Assembly: GCF_003008555.2 (NCBI RefSeq) | Contig: NZ_CP027665.1 | Span: 2,790,001 to 2,854,000, forward strand | Reading direction: 5' to 3' | DNA from: Pukyongiella litopenaei | GTDB taxonomy: Bacteria; Pseudomonadota; Alphaproteobacteria; Rhodobacterales; Rhodobacteraceae | DNA length: 64,000 bases | Position numbers and translations under genes: made by a program | The notes under the pieces: generated by a model | Told to the model about the DNA's origin: nothing | What the model saw: the letters and a program-made list of their open reading frames with translations, nothing else | Database searches by the model: none | Part shown: in pieces, positions 19,112-29,207 of the stretch | Position numbering within the stretch: the stretch's first letter is position 1 | Layout: each line of letters starts with the position of its first letter

Positions 19112-20301
19112 GTCACCGCCGCGCGGGTCTTGTATTCGGGCCTGTCCCACAGCCGGTTGCCCATCACGTCCGACAGGATCGCAACCGCCTGCCGCACGTC
19201 GCCTTCGTCGATGTAGAGCGGGGCAAACCCGAACCGCATGATGTCGGGGGCGCGGAAATCGCCGATCACGCCGCGCGCGATCAGCGCCTGCATCGCGGCA
19301 TAGCCATCGGCAAAGCGGAACGACACCTGGCTGCCGCGCCGGTCAGCCGCGCGCGGGCTGGCGAGGGTCAGCATCGGGCAGGCGGCCTCGACCTCATCGA
19401 TGAACAGGCTGGTCAGTTCCACCGATCTGCGCCGCAGCGCCGCCATGTCCACGCCGTCCCAGATATCCAGCGCCGCATCGAGCGCGGCCATCGCCAGCAC
19501 CGGGGGCGTGCCGACGCGCATCCGTTCGATCCCGGCATGCGGGCGATAGGTCTGTTCGAAGGCAAAGGGCGCGTCATGGCCCAGCCAGCCGGCCAGCGCG
19601 GGCCGGGCGGTGTCGGCGTGGCGCGGGGCAACATAGATGAAGGCGGGCGAGCCGGGGCCGCCATTGAGGTATTTATAGGTGCAGCCGACCGCGAAATCGG
19701 CGTTGCAAGCGGCGAGCTTCACCTCGGTTGCGCCGGCGGTATGGGCCAGGTCCCAGACCGTCACCACCCCGTGCGCATGGGCCTTTTCGGTCAGCGCCTT
19801 CATGTCATGCAGCCGCCCGGTGCCGTAGTCGACCTCGGTGATCATCAGCACCGCCACCTCGTCGGTGATCGCGGCCTCCACGTCCTCGGGCGCGACCGTG
19901 CGCAGCTCGTGCCCCTGTTTCAGCGAACCGATCAGCCCCTCGGCTATGTAGAGATCGGAGGGGAAATTGCCGGTATCCGACAGGATCACCTTGCGGTCCG
20001 GGTTCATCTCGAGCGCCGCCGCCAGCGCCTGGTAGACCTTGATCGACAGCGTGTCGCCGACGACCACATGGCCCGGTTCGGCCCCGATCAGCCGCGCGAT
20101 GCGGTCGCCGAGCGCGACCGATCTGGCCATCCAGCCCGCCTTGTTCCAGCCGGTGATCAGCAGCTTGCCCCATTCCTCGACCATCACGCCGTCCATCCGG
20201 CCCGGCGCGCTGCGGGGCAGGGGGCCCAGCGAATTGCCATCCAGATAGATCACGCCGTCGGGCAGATCGAACATGCCCCGCGTTGCTGCAAAATCGGTCA
20301 C
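19108..20301 (-). CDS. kynU: Kynureninase
   Basis: A 397-residue PLP-dependent hydrolase of fold type I. It cleaves kynurenine to anthranilate and alanine. Visible are YLDGNSLGPLPRSAPG near the N-terminus, VWDLAHTAGATEVKL with the PLP Asp, and the PLP-lysine segment GCTYKYLNGGPGSPAF. Length and motifs match bacterial KynU. It is the first gene of the kynU-kynA operon, so the later enzyme is encoded upstream of the earlier one, with 147 bases between the two genes. A 252-base intergenic region separates it from the divergent rhlE. Confidence 0.96.
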   Translation of the reverse strand: MTDFAATRGMFDLPDGVIYLDGNSLGPLPRSAPGRMDGVMVEEWGKLLITGWNKAGWMARSVALGDRIARLIGAEPGHVVVGDTLSIKVYQALAAALEMNPDRKVILSDTGNFPSDLYIAEGLIGSLKQGHELRTVAPEDVEAAITDEVAVLMITEVDYGTGRLHDMKALTEKAHAHGVVTVWDLAHTAGATEVKLAACNADFAVGCTYKYLNGGPGSPAFIYVAPRHADTARPALAGWLGHDAPFAFEQTYRPHAGIERMRVGTPPVLAMAALDAALDIWDGVDMAALRRRSVELTSLFIDEVEAACPMLTLASPRAADRRGSQVSFRFADGYAAMQALIARGVIGDFRAPDIMRFGFAPLYIDEGDVRQAVAILSDVMGNRLWDRPEYKTRAAVT

Positions 20302-20530
20302 GGCAGGCTCTCCCGAGATATTTCAAGCATAAAGTATTTGCCTTTGCTCTAGCGTTTCGGGTGCGTTTTGTCGAGTCCGGCCGGCGGCAGGGCAACACTT
20401 GCGCAGCCATGGTCCCGCATGGCGTTTGACGCAATGTGCATGATTTGCTAAGTCGCAGCCCAGAGCCACCATGCGCAGGTTGCGCAGGACCATCCGGGTC
20501 CGGCTCGTTCAGCCGCGCGGGCCGTGATCA

Positions 20531-20551
20531 GTGTCCGCAACAATCGGACAC
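20531..20551 (+). promoter_or_regulatory. Hairpin over the ribosome-binding region of rhlE
   Basis: gtgtccg (20531-20537) pairs perfectly with cggacac (20545-20551) around the 7-base loop caacaat, ending 2 bases before the rhlE ATG. No Shine-Dalgarno sequence lies outside the hairpin. In mRNA the stem would cover the ribosome-binding region, a possible autoregulatory or temperature-sensitive switch for an RNA helicase gene. Confidence 0.5.
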
Positions 20552-20553
20552 AT

Positions 20554-22014
20554 ATGACGAAATTCAGCGATCTCGACCTGAACCCCAAGGTCCTCAAGGC
20601 CATTGACGAGGCCGGCTATGAAACCCCCACGCCGATCCAGGCCGGTGCGATTCCCCCCGCCCTGCAAGGGCGCGATGTCCTGGGCATCGCGCAGACCGGC
20701 ACCGGCAAGACCGCCAGCTTCACGCTGCCGATGATCACCGCGCTGGCCCGCGGCCGTGCGCGTGCGCGGATGCCGCGCAGCCTGGTGCTGTGCCCCACGC
20801 GTGAACTGGCCGCGCAGGTGGCCGAAAATTTCGACACCTATGCCAAGCATGTGAAACTGACCAAGGCGCTGCTGATCGGCGGCGTGTCGTTCAAGGAACA
20901 GGACGCGCTGATCGACCGTGGTGTCGATGTCCTGATCGCCACGCCGGGCCGGCTGCTGGATCATTTCGAGCGCGGCAAACTGTTGCTGACCGGCGTGCAG
21001 ATCATGGTCGTGGACGAAGCCGACCGGATGCTCGACATGGGGTTCATCCCCGATATCGAACGCATCTTCTCGCTGACGCCGTTCACCCGGCAGACGCTGT
21101 TCTTCTCGGCCACCATGGCGCCCGAGATCGAGCGGATCACCAATACATTCCTGTCCAACCCGGAACGGATCGAGGTGGCCCGGCAGGCCACCACCGGCGA
21201 AAACATCGCCCAGGGCGTCGTGCTGTTCAAGGCCAGCCGCCGCGACCGCGAAGGCAGCGAAAAGCGCAAGCTGCTGCGCGCCCTGATCGAGGAAGAGGGC
21301 GACAAATGCACCAACGCGATCATCTTCTGCAACCGCAAGACGGATGTGGATATCGTCGCCAAGTCGCTGAAGAAATACGGCTATGACGCCGCGCCGATCC
21401 ATGGCGACCTGGATCAGAGCCAGCGCACCCGCACCCTGGACGGGTTTCGCGACGGGTCACTGCGGATCCTGGTGGCCTCGGACGTGGCCGCGCGCGGGCT
21501 GGACGTGCCCAGCGTCAGCCATGTGTTCAACTACGATGTGCCCGGCCATGCCGAGGATTATGTGCATCGCATCGGCCGCACCGGCCGCGCGGGCCGCGAC
21601 GGCACGGCGCTGACCATCTGCACGCCGCGCGACGAAAAAGCGCTGGATGCGGTGGAACGGCTGGTTCAGAAGGAAATCCCGCGCCGCGACAACCCGCTGA
21701 AATCGGCGGCCGATGACGTGGCGGCGAAATCCGATGCGGATGACGACGCCTCCGGGGACAAGCCAGCCAGGAAAAAATCGGCCAGGGACAAGCCGGCCAG
21801 AGAAAAGCCGGCCAGGGAAAAGCCAGCGAAGAGCAAGGCGGCGGATGACGCCGAAACCCCGCAGCAGGCCGACAGCCCCGAGAAACCCGCGCGGTCGAAA
21901 CCGCGGCACGATCGCCAGGGAGATGGCAAGGGCGGCGGCAAGGGCGTGGTCGGCATGGGCGATCACCTGCCCAGCTTCATCGCGCTCAGCTTCGACGAAC
22001 GCCGCACCGGCTAG
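20554..22014 (+). CDS. rhlE: DEAD-box RNA helicase (RhlE-like)
   Basis: A 486-residue ATP-dependent RNA helicase. It has the Q motif PTPIQ (25-29), Walker A AQTGTGKT (46-53), motif Ib TPGR, DEAD at 154-157 in VVDEADRML, SAT (FFSATMAP), and the C-terminal-domain motifs ARGLDVP and HRIGRTGRAGR. The last ~110 residues are a charged, disordered tail with tandem K-P-A-R-x-K/E units (KPARKKSARDKPAREKPARE), probably an RNA-binding extension. Such helicases act in ribosome assembly, RNA decay and cold response. ATG 20554 directly follows a hairpin. Confidence 0.93.
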   Translation: MTKFSDLDLNPKVLKAIDEAGYETPTPIQAGAIPPALQGRDVLGIAQTGTGKTASFTLPMITALARGRARARMPRSLVLCPTRELAAQVAENFDTYAKHVKLTKALLIGGVSFKEQDALIDRGVDVLIATPGRLLDHFERGKLLLTGVQIMVVDEADRMLDMGFIPDIERIFSLTPFTRQTLFFSATMAPEIERITNTFLSNPERIEVARQATTGENIAQGVVLFKASRRDREGSEKRKLLRALIEEEGDKCTNAIIFCNRKTDVDIVAKSLKKYGYDAAPIHGDLDQSQRTRTLDGFRDGSLRILVASDVAARGLDVPSVSHVFNYDVPGHAEDYVHRIGRTGRAGRDGTALTICTPRDEKALDAVERLVQKEIPRRDNPLKSAADDVAAKSDADDDASGDKPARKKSARDKPAREKPAREKPAKSKAADDAETPQQADSPEKPARSKPRHDRQGDGKGGGKGVVGMGDHLPSFIALSFDERRTG

Positions 22015-22054
22015 CGGCGGGCCAAAACGCGGCACCGCGGGGCGCGAAACAGTC

Positions 22055-22083
22055 TTGTAACCCGCCGCATGGCCAAGTATGCA
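22055..22083 (+). promoter_or_regulatory. Candidate promoter of tRNA-Gly
   Basis: TTGTAA at 22055-22060 and TATGCA at 22078-22083 are separated by 17 bases. The predicted transcription start would lie a few bases before the mature tRNA 5' end at 22094. Both hexamers are only partial matches to the consensus. Confidence 0.4.
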
Positions 22084-22093
22084 AAGCGGCGCG

Positions 22094-22167
22094 GCGGGTA
22101 TGATGTAATGGTAGCCTGTCAGCTTCCCAAGCTGAACGCGCGGGTTCGATTCCCGCTACCCGCTCCA
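22094..22167 (+). tRNA. tRNA-Gly (anticodon CCC)
   Basis: A complete cloverleaf. The acceptor stem GCGGGTA pairs with TACCCGC, the D-arm contains AATGGTAGC, the anticodon stem TCAGC/GCTGA flanks the loop TTCCCAA with CCC at 22126-22128, and the T-arm is CGGGT-TCGATTC-CCG. The discriminator T is followed by an encoded CCA at 22165-22167. It reads GGG codons. Confidence 0.97.
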
Positions 22168-22243
22168 ATCCGACATATCGAATCGACAGGGTCAGGCCGA
22201 TCTGGGGCAGGGGCGGCCCGGCGCGGTGCGCCGGGTCACTGGG

Positions 22244-22795
22244 TCAGTCGGTCACGGTGACCTTTTTCATCACGTCGGGGCTGGCGGTGACGAAGGCGCC
22301 GTTCGCGCCGTCGCCGCGGGTGATCGCGTCGATCACCTCCATGCCCGATGTTACCTTGCCCACCACGGTGTACATCCCGTTCAGATGCGGGGCCGGGGCA
22401 AACATGATGAAGAACTGGCTGTTGGCGCTGTCGACGCTGCGCGACCGGGCCATGCCGACCACGCCGCGCTCAAAATCCAGGTCCGAGAACTCGGCCTTCA
22501 GGTTGGCGCCGTCCGACCCGCCGGTGCCGGCGCGGCTCAGGTCGCCGCCCTCGCGGCCGTGTTTGACATCGCCGGTCTGGGCCATGAACCCGTCGATGAC
22601 GCGGTGGAACACGACCCCGTCATAGGCGCCCGATCGCGCCAGTTCGGCGATCCGCGCGACATGGCCCGGCGCCACGTCATCGGCGAGGTCGATCACGACA
22701 GTGCCGTTGGCGCCGTCGCCCGCGACCTCGATCTCGAGCCCCGTGGCCAGCGCCGGGCCGGCCAGCAGGGCGAACAGTGCGGCCAGCTTACGCAT
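22244..22795 (-). CDS. Exported cyclophilin-type peptidyl-prolyl isomerase
   Basis: 183 residues. The N-terminus MRKLAALFALLAGPALATG is a signal peptide with a likely cleavage after ALA. The cyclophilin core follows: VVFHRVIDGFMAQTGDVKHG, NSQFFIMFAPAPHLNG and YTVVGKVTSGMEVIDAI, with the catalytic Arg in FHRVI and the FIxF segment. It probably folds periplasmic proteins. Its first 8 bases overlap the end of the cytoplasmic cyclophilin upstream, so the two are cotranscribed and probably arose by tandem duplication. Confidence 0.93.
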   Translation of the reverse strand: MRKLAALFALLAGPALATGLEIEVAGDGANGTVVIDLADDVAPGHVARIAELARSGAYDGVVFHRVIDGFMAQTGDVKHGREGGDLSRAGTGGSDGANLKAEFSDLDFERGVVGMARSRSVDSANSQFFIMFAPAPHLNGMYTVVGKVTSGMEVIDAITRGDGANGAFVTASPDVMKKVTVTD

Positions 22796-23294
22796 CGGCG
22801 GCAACCTTGACCGAAACCATCCGGTCCGGTTCCGCGGGCGGCTCGCCACGGGTGATCGCATCGACATGCTCCATCCCGGAAACCACGCGGCCATAGACGG
22901 TGTATTGGCCGTTCAGGAAATGGTTGTCCTTGAAGTTGATGAAGAACTGCGAATTGGCGCTGTCGGGATTGGCCGACCGGGCGGCGCCCAGCGTGCCGCG
23001 ATCATGCGGCAGTTTCGAGAACTCCGCCGGCAGGTCGGGATGGTCGGACCCGCCGGTCCCGGCCATGCGCAGGTTGAAGCCGTCTTCCATATTGCCGTTC
23101 TTCACGTCGCCGGTCTGGGCCATGAAGCCGTCGATCACGCGGTGAAAGCACACGTTGTCATAGGCGCCCGACCGCGCGAGCTCTTTCATCCGCTCGACAT
23201 GCCGGGGCGCGACGTCGGGCAGCAGCTCGATGGTGACGGTGCCGTCCTTGAGTTCCATCAGGATGGTGTTTTCGGGATCTTTGATCTCGGCCAT
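22788..23294 (-). CDS. ppiB: Cytoplasmic cyclophilin-type peptidyl-prolyl isomerase
   Basis: 168 residues without a signal peptide. The core motifs VCFHRVIDGFMAQTGDVKNG, NSQFFINFKDNHFLNGQYTV and GRVVSGMEHVDAI are those of PpiB. It is the first gene of a two-cyclophilin operon whose second member is exported. A GAGGCC stretch lies upstream of the ATG. Divergent from pgk. Confidence 0.95.
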   Translation of the reverse strand: MAEIKDPENTILMELKDGTVTIELLPDVAPRHVERMKELARSGAYDNVCFHRVIDGFMAQTGDVKNGNMEDGFNLRMAGTGGSDHPDLPAEFSKLPHDRGTLGAARSANPDSANSQFFINFKDNHFLNGQYTVYGRVVSGMEHVDAITRGEPPAEPDRMVSVKVAADA

Positions 23295-23418
23295 GGTGGC
23301 CTCCTGTTCCTTGGGTCGGACCCGTTCCTAAGGCGCGCGGGACCGAATGCCAAGAGAGCCATTGACGCCATGCGGCCGGGTAGGGGAAAAGCCCCCATCG
23401 TTGAGAAGAGGGCGCGAC

Positions 23419-24606
<1,188 letters not shown>

Positions 24607-24609
<3 letters not shown>

Positions 24610-24618
24610 GACGTCTCA
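24607..24618. repeat. Perfect 12-base palindrome formed by two convergent stop codons
   Basis: TGAGACGTCTCA at 24607-24618 contains the TGA of pgk as its left three bases and the TGA of aidB as its right three. With no loop it is unlikely to be a terminator; it may be only a by-product of tight convergence. Confidence 0.6.
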
Positions 24619-26241
24619 CCCCAGCCGCGCCAGGATCGCATCGGTGTCGATATCCGCGACCGAGCCGGGCAGCGACCCGCGGTCCCCCGCAATCCGGCCG
24701 GTCACATAACCTTCGGCGACCGGCGCGGGGGCGTGCCGGATCAGCGATGCGGCGGTCAGCAGGGTGGCGAGGCTTTCCGCATACCAGCGGGCCTGCGCCT
24801 CGGGCGGCAACCCCGGCCAGCGGGCGCGGTGGGCCTCCAGCGCCGCGTCATACCTGCGGTCGCCGCCGCGCGCCTCGTCCAGCACCGCCGCCAATACCTC
24901 GCCGGCGCGGGGCTCGCGCGCCAGCGTGCGCAGGATGTCCAGGCAGATCACGTTGCCGGACCCTTCCCAGATCCCGTTCAGCGGCGCCTCGCGGTAGAGC
25001 ATCGGCATTGGCGTTTCCTCGACATAGCCCATGCCGCCCAGCACCTCCATCGCCTCGCCGATGACGGGGATGCAGCGCTTGTTGCCCAGATACTTGGCCA
25101 GCGCCACGCCGATCCGGGCCAGCGCCCGGCTGTCGTCATCCGCCCGGTCGAAGGCGGCGGCCATCATCAGCCCCAGCGCCAGCGTGCCCTCGGTATCGAG
25201 CGCCAGGTCGGCCAGCACCGCCCGCATCAGCGGCTGGTCGATCAGCCGCCGCTGAAACGCGCTGCGCCCCTGCACCCACCAATGGGCCTCGGTGATCGCC
25301 GCGCGCATCAGCCCCGCCGGCGCCATCGCCGTATCCAGCCGCGTGTGGTGGACCATCTCGATGATGGTGCGCACGCCCGCGCCCTCGTCGCCCAGCCGGT
25401 AGGCCAGCGCATCGACATATTCGATCTCGGACGAGGCGTTGGCCTGGTTGCCCAGCTTGTCCTTGAGCCGTTGCAGGCGGATGCCGTTGCGCTCGCCCTC
25501 GAGCCAGCGCGGCACGAGGAAACAGGTCAATCCGCCGGGGGCCTGCGCCAGTGTCAGGAACCCGTCCGACATCGGCGCCGAGCAGAACCATTTATGCCCG
25601 GTCAGGCGGTAATGATCGCCGTCGGGCAGGGCGCGGGTGGTGTTGGCGCGCACGTCCGAACCGCCCTGTTTCTCGGTCATCGCCATGCCCAGCGTCGCGC
25701 CCGCCTTGTGCGCGACGGGGCGCAGTGACGGATCATAGCTGCGCGACAGCAGCTTGGGCCGCCAGTCCGCGCTCAGCCTGTCATCCGCGGCCAGCGCCGG
25801 TATCGCGGCGTAGGTCATGGTCATGGGACAGCACACGCCCGGTTCGACCTGCGCCAGCATGTAGACCTGCGCGGCATGGGTGACGTGACCGCCCGGCCGG
25901 CCCTCCCACGCGACCGACGCGTAGCCGCAGGATTTGGCCACGTCCATCATCCGGTGATAGCCGGGATTGAACGCAACCTCGTCCAGCCGGCGCCCGGCGC
26001 GGTCGAACAGCTGCAGGCGCGGCGGGTCGCGGCGGGCCTCGGCGGCGGCCTCGAACTGCTCGGCCGCGCCATAGCTGGCACCGGCCATTGCGAGGCTGGA
26101 CAGCTGTGCGCCGTGGGCGGTCGCGTGATCCTGCAGCATCAGGTCCTCGGACCAGAGATCGCGGCCGGCGCGCGGGACGGGCTGGTTCGCCACGTCATGG
26201 GTGCCCAACTCGATGCGGGGTGCGGATACGGGCATGGTCAT
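24616..26241 (-). CDS. aidB: AidB-type acyl-CoA dehydrogenase-like flavoprotein
   Basis: 541 residues, the same length as E. coli AidB. N-terminal THDVANQPVPRAGRDLWSED is the AidB signature. Acyl-CoA dehydrogenase fold segments follow: AMTEKQGGSDVRANTT, YRLTGHKWFCSAPMSDGFL, and a C-terminal helical domain with PVIGEAMEVLGGMGYVEETPMP. AidB binds DNA and FAD and is tied to defence against alkylation in E. coli; its enzymatic role is unsettled. No ada or alkB lies nearby. Start ATG 26241 has GGAGGAG upstream. Confidence 0.92.
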   Translation of the reverse strand: MTMPVSAPRIELGTHDVANQPVPRAGRDLWSEDLMLQDHATAHGAQLSSLAMAGASYGAAEQFEAAAEARRDPPRLQLFDRAGRRLDEVAFNPGYHRMMDVAKSCGYASVAWEGRPGGHVTHAAQVYMLAQVEPGVCCPMTMTYAAIPALAADDRLSADWRPKLLSRSYDPSLRPVAHKAGATLGMAMTEKQGGSDVRANTTRALPDGDHYRLTGHKWFCSAPMSDGFLTLAQAPGGLTCFLVPRWLEGERNGIRLQRLKDKLGNQANASSEIEYVDALAYRLGDEGAGVRTIIEMVHHTRLDTAMAPAGLMRAAITEAHWWVQGRSAFQRRLIDQPLMRAVLADLALDTEGTLALGLMMAAAFDRADDDSRALARIGVALAKYLGNKRCIPVIGEAMEVLGGMGYVEETPMPMLYREAPLNGIWEGSGNVICLDILRTLAREPRAGEVLAAVLDEARGGDRRYDAALEAHRARWPGLPPEAQARWYAESLATLLTAASLIRHAPAPVAEGYVTGRIAGDRGSLPGSVADIDTDAILARLG

Positions 26242-26407
26242 GGGGGCTCCTCCTTTGGGCCCAGGATAGCGTGCCGCTGGCCGATGCGTCAGCCGGTCGT
26301 GGCGTCACGAACACAGCTTACGCCGCGTCGGCGGGACGCGGCAGCCGGGGATTCACAATGCCGGGCGGCTGTGCCAATATGCGATCAACGCCCGGCAAGC
26401 GGCGACA

Positions 26408-26722
26408 ATGAGGCAAGGCAGAGTGACCCGTACCAGACGTGCCGGCATCGGCACCTTGATCTATTTCGCGACCACATTTGCGCTGTGTGTCTATTTCACC
26501 TTCGCCGCCGTGCAGGGAGATTTCGGACTGTTCCGGCGGGTCGAGCTGGCGGCCGAAACCAAGGCGCTGGGCGCGGAACGCGACCGCCTGAACGAAGACA
26601 TCGCGCGGATCGAGAACCTGACCCGGCGGTTGTCCGACGACTATCTCGATCTCGACCTGCTCGACCAGCAGGCACGCGAGGTGCTGGGCCTGCTGCGCGC
26701 CGACGAGATCGTGATCCGCTGA
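26408..26722 (+). CDS. ftsB: Septum-formation initiator FtsB/DivIC
   Basis: A 104-residue bitopic membrane protein. It has a short cytoplasmic N-terminus rich in Arg, one transmembrane helix (~16-34, IGTLIYFATTFALCVYFTFA), then a periplasmic coiled coil (~45-78) and the LDLLDQQAREVLGLLRADEIVI tail typical of FtsB. It links FtsL and FtsQ in the divisome. The start could also be the GTG at 26423, which has a slightly better upstream AAGGC. In many alphaproteobacteria ftsB lies just before pdhA, as here. Confidence 0.9.
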   Translation: MRQGRVTRTRRAGIGTLIYFATTFALCVYFTFAAVQGDFGLFRRVELAAETKALGAERDRLNEDIARIENLTRRLSDDYLDLDLLDQQAREVLGLLRADEIVIR

Positions 26723-26793
26723 GCCCGGCGCGATCCGGGCCGGCGACCCGGCGTCACAATTTCCACTCGCAACCGTGGCCGATTTCCGCTATT

Positions 26794-26817
26794 AGATAGT
26801 TTAACGCTAAACTATCT
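26794..26817. promoter_or_regulatory. 10-bp inverted repeat upstream of pdhA (operator or terminator)
   Basis: agatagttta (26794-26803) and taaactatct (26808-26817) are perfect inverted repeats around acgc, followed by a short T run (to 26820). It lies 71 bases after ftsB and 24 bases before the pdhA ATG. The AT-rich symmetric TAGTTTA-N4-TAAACTA form stands out in this GC-rich DNA and resembles operators bound by dimeric MarR-type regulators. As a terminator it would leave no room for a pdhA promoter, so I favour an operator. Confidence 0.55.
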
Positions 26818-26840
26818 TTTCCAGAAGGGGATCGACACGC

Positions 26841-27830
26841 ATGGCTGCCCGGAAAAGCGCAAAGAAACCAAACATTTCCGCAGATGAGCTCAAGACCTAC
26901 TACCGCGAGATGCTGCTGATCCGCCGATTCGAGGAAAAGGCCGGGCAACTCTATGGCATGGGGCTGATCGGCGGTTTCTGTCACCTCTATATCGGGCAGG
27001 AGGCCGTCGTGGTCGGGCTCGAGGCCGCCGCCGAGGAAGGCGACAAGCGCATCACCTCCTACCGGGATCACGGCCACATGCTGGCCTGCGGCATGGATGC
27101 CGGCGGGGTCATGGCGGAACTGACCGGGCGCGAGGGCGGTTATTCCAAGGGCAAGGGCGGCTCGATGCACATGTTCTCGAAAGAGAAGCATTTCTACGGC
27201 GGCCACGGCATCGTCGGCGCGCAGGTGCCGCTGGGGGCGGGGCTTGCCTTTGCCGACAAGTATCTGGGCAACGGCCGGGTCACGTTCACCTATTTCGGCG
27301 ACGGCGCCTCGAACCAGGGTCAGGTCTACGAGACCTTCAACATGGCCGCGCTGTGGGACCTGCCGGTGGTGTTCGTGATCGAGAACAACCAGTACGCGAT
27401 GGGAACGGCGCAGAAACGGTCCACCTCGACGCCGGACATCTACACCCGTGGCGAGGCGTTCGGCATTCCCGGCGAAACCGTCGACGGCATGGACGTGCTG
27501 GCGGTCAAGGCGGCGGGCGAGAAGGCGGTGGCGCATTGCCGCGCGGGCAAGGGGCCCTATATCCTCGAGATCAAGACCTACCGCTATCGCGGCCACTCGA
27601 TGTCCGACCCGGCCAAGTACCGCACCCGCGAAGAGGTGCAGAAGATGCGAGAGGAGCGCGACCCGATCGAACATGTGCGGCAGATGCTGCTGACCGGAAA
27701 GCACGCGACCGAGGACGATCTCAAGGCCATCGACAAGGAGATAAAGGACGTGGTGAATTCCGCCGCCGATTTCGCCAAGGAAAGCCCCGAGCCGTCCGTG
27801 GACGAACTCTGGACCGACATCTACGCCTGA
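26841..27830 (+). CDS. pdhA: Pyruvate dehydrogenase E1 component, alpha subunit
   Basis: A 329-residue thiamine-diphosphate-dependent subunit of the heterotetrameric E1. It has the ThDP/Mg motif GDGASNQGQVYETFNMAALW ... ENNQYAMGT, the phosphorylation-loop-like RYRGHSMSDPAKYRTREE, and the N-terminal LLIRRFEEKAGQLYGMGLIGGFCHLYIGQEA. It decarboxylates pyruvate with PdhB and reductively acetylates the lipoyl groups of PdhB/PdhC. The start has GAAGGGG upstream. First gene of pdhA-pdhB-x-pdhC. Confidence 0.97.
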   Translation: MAARKSAKKPNISADELKTYYREMLLIRRFEEKAGQLYGMGLIGGFCHLYIGQEAVVVGLEAAAEEGDKRITSYRDHGHMLACGMDAGGVMAELTGREGGYSKGKGGSMHMFSKEKHFYGGHGIVGAQVPLGAGLAFADKYLGNGRVTFTYFGDGASNQGQVYETFNMAALWDLPVVFVIENNQYAMGTAQKRSTSTPDIYTRGEAFGIPGETVDGMDVLAVKAAGEKAVAHCRAGKGPYILEIKTYRYRGHSMSDPAKYRTREEVQKMREERDPIEHVRQMLLTGKHATEDDLKAIDKEIKDVVNSAADFAKESPEPSVDELWTDIYA

Positions 27831-27842
27831 GGGGAACACGAC

Positions 27843-29204
27843 ATGGCAACCGAAATCCTGATGCCCGCGCTGAGCCCCACCATGGAAGAAGGCACATTGG
27901 CGAAATGGCTGGTCAAGGAAGGCGACACAGTGTCGTCCGGCGACATCCTGGCCGAGATCGAAACCGACAAGGCGACGATGGAGTTCGAGGCCGTCGATGA
28001 AGGCATCGTCGGCAGGATCCTGATCGCCGAGGGCACCGAGGGCGTGAAGGTCAATTCGCCCATCGCCATCCTGGTCGAAGAGGGCGAGGAGGTGGGCGAC
28101 GTGGCTGCCGGAACCGCTGCTCCCGCCGCCCCCGCAGCACAGCCCGTAGCACCCGCGCCTGCTGCCGCCGCACCGGAAGCGCCTGTGGTCGACCAGTCGC
28201 CGGACTGGCCCGAAGGCACCGCGGTGAAGGCCCAGACCGTGCGCGAGGCCCTGCGCGACGCGATGGCCGAAGAGATGCGCAGCGACGAGACCGTCTATCT
28301 CATGGGCGAGGAGGTGGCCGAGTATCAGGGTGCCTACAAGATCAGCCAAGGTCTGCTGGACGAATTCGGCGACCGGCGGGTGATCGACACCCCGATCACC
28401 GAACACGGCTTTGCCGGGATCGCGGTCGGCTCGGCCTTTGGCGGGCTCAGGCCCATCGTCGAATTCATGACCTTCAACTTTGCCATGCAGGCGATCGACC
28501 AGATCATCAACTCGGCGGCCAAGACATTGTACATGTCCGGCGGCCAGATGGGTTGCCCGATGGTGTTTCGCGGCCCCAATGGCGCGGCGGCCCGCGTCGC
28601 GGCCCAGCACAGCCAGGACTATGCCGCCTGGTATATGCAGGTGCCGGGCCTGAAGGTGGCGATGCCCTATTCGGCCTCTGACGCCAAGGGGCTGCTGAAA
28701 TCGGCGATCCGCGACCCGAACCCGGTGATCTTCCTGGAAAACGAAATCCTCTATGGCCGCAGTTTCGACGTGCCGGAACTCGACGATTTCACCGTCCCCT
28801 TCGGCAAGGCCCGGATCTGGCGCGAGGGCGACGACGTGACCATCGTCAGCTTCGGCATCGGGATGCAATACGCGCTCGAGGCGGCCGACAGGCTGGCCGC
28901 GGAAGGGATTTCGGCCGAGGTGATCGACCTGCGCACGCTGCGGCCGATGGATACCGGCACGGTGATCCGTTCGGTGATGAAAACCAACCGCTGCGTCACG
29001 GTCGAGGAAGGCTGGCCGCAGGGATCGGTGGGCAGCTACATCTCGTCGGTGCTGATGCAGGAGGCGTTCGACTGGCTGGATGCACCGGTGATCAACTGCA
29101 CCGGCAAGGACGTGCCGATGCCCTATGCCGCCAACCTGGAAAAGCTGGCGCTGGTGACCACCGACGAGGTGATCGCGGCGGTCAAGCAAGTGACCTATCG
29201 CTAG
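27843..29204 (+). CDS. pdhB: Pyruvate dehydrogenase E1 beta subunit with N-terminal lipoyl domain
   Basis: 453 residues. Residues 1-80 are a lipoyl domain (lipoyl lysine K43 in [11 protein letters not shown]), followed by an Ala/Pro linker (~85-120) and then a classic E1beta domain ([66 protein letters not shown]). An extra lipoyl domain fused to E1beta is known from alphaproteobacteria such as Sinorhizobium. The lipoyl segment is nearly identical to that of PdhC. It starts 12 bases after pdhA. Confidence 0.97.
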   Translation: MATEILMPALSPTMEEGTLAKWLVKEGDTVSSGDILAEIETDKATMEFEAVDEGIVGRILIAEGTEGVKVNSPIAILVEEGEEVGDVAAGTAAPAAPAAQPVAPAPAAAAPEAPVVDQSPDWPEGTAVKAQTVREALRDAMAEEMRSDETVYLMGEEVAEYQGAYKISQGLLDEFGDRRVIDTPITEHGFAGIAVGSAFGGLRPIVEFMTFNFAMQAIDQIINSAAKTLYMSGGQMGCPMVFRGPNGAAARVAAQHSQDYAAWYMQVPGLKVAMPYSASDAKGLLKSAIRDPNPVIFLENEILYGRSFDVPELDDFTVPFGKARIWREGDDVTIVSFGIGMQYALEAADRLAAEGISAEVIDLRTLRPMDTGTVIRSVMKTNRCVTVEEGWPQGSVGSYISSVLMQEAFDWLDAPVINCTGKDVPMPYAANLEKLALVTTDEVIAAVKQVTYR

Positions 29205-29207
29205 GAC

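Noticed and set aside
21770-21850. Tandem repeats considered as a CRISPR array
   Set aside because: They are short, have no spacers and encode the RhlE tail in frame.
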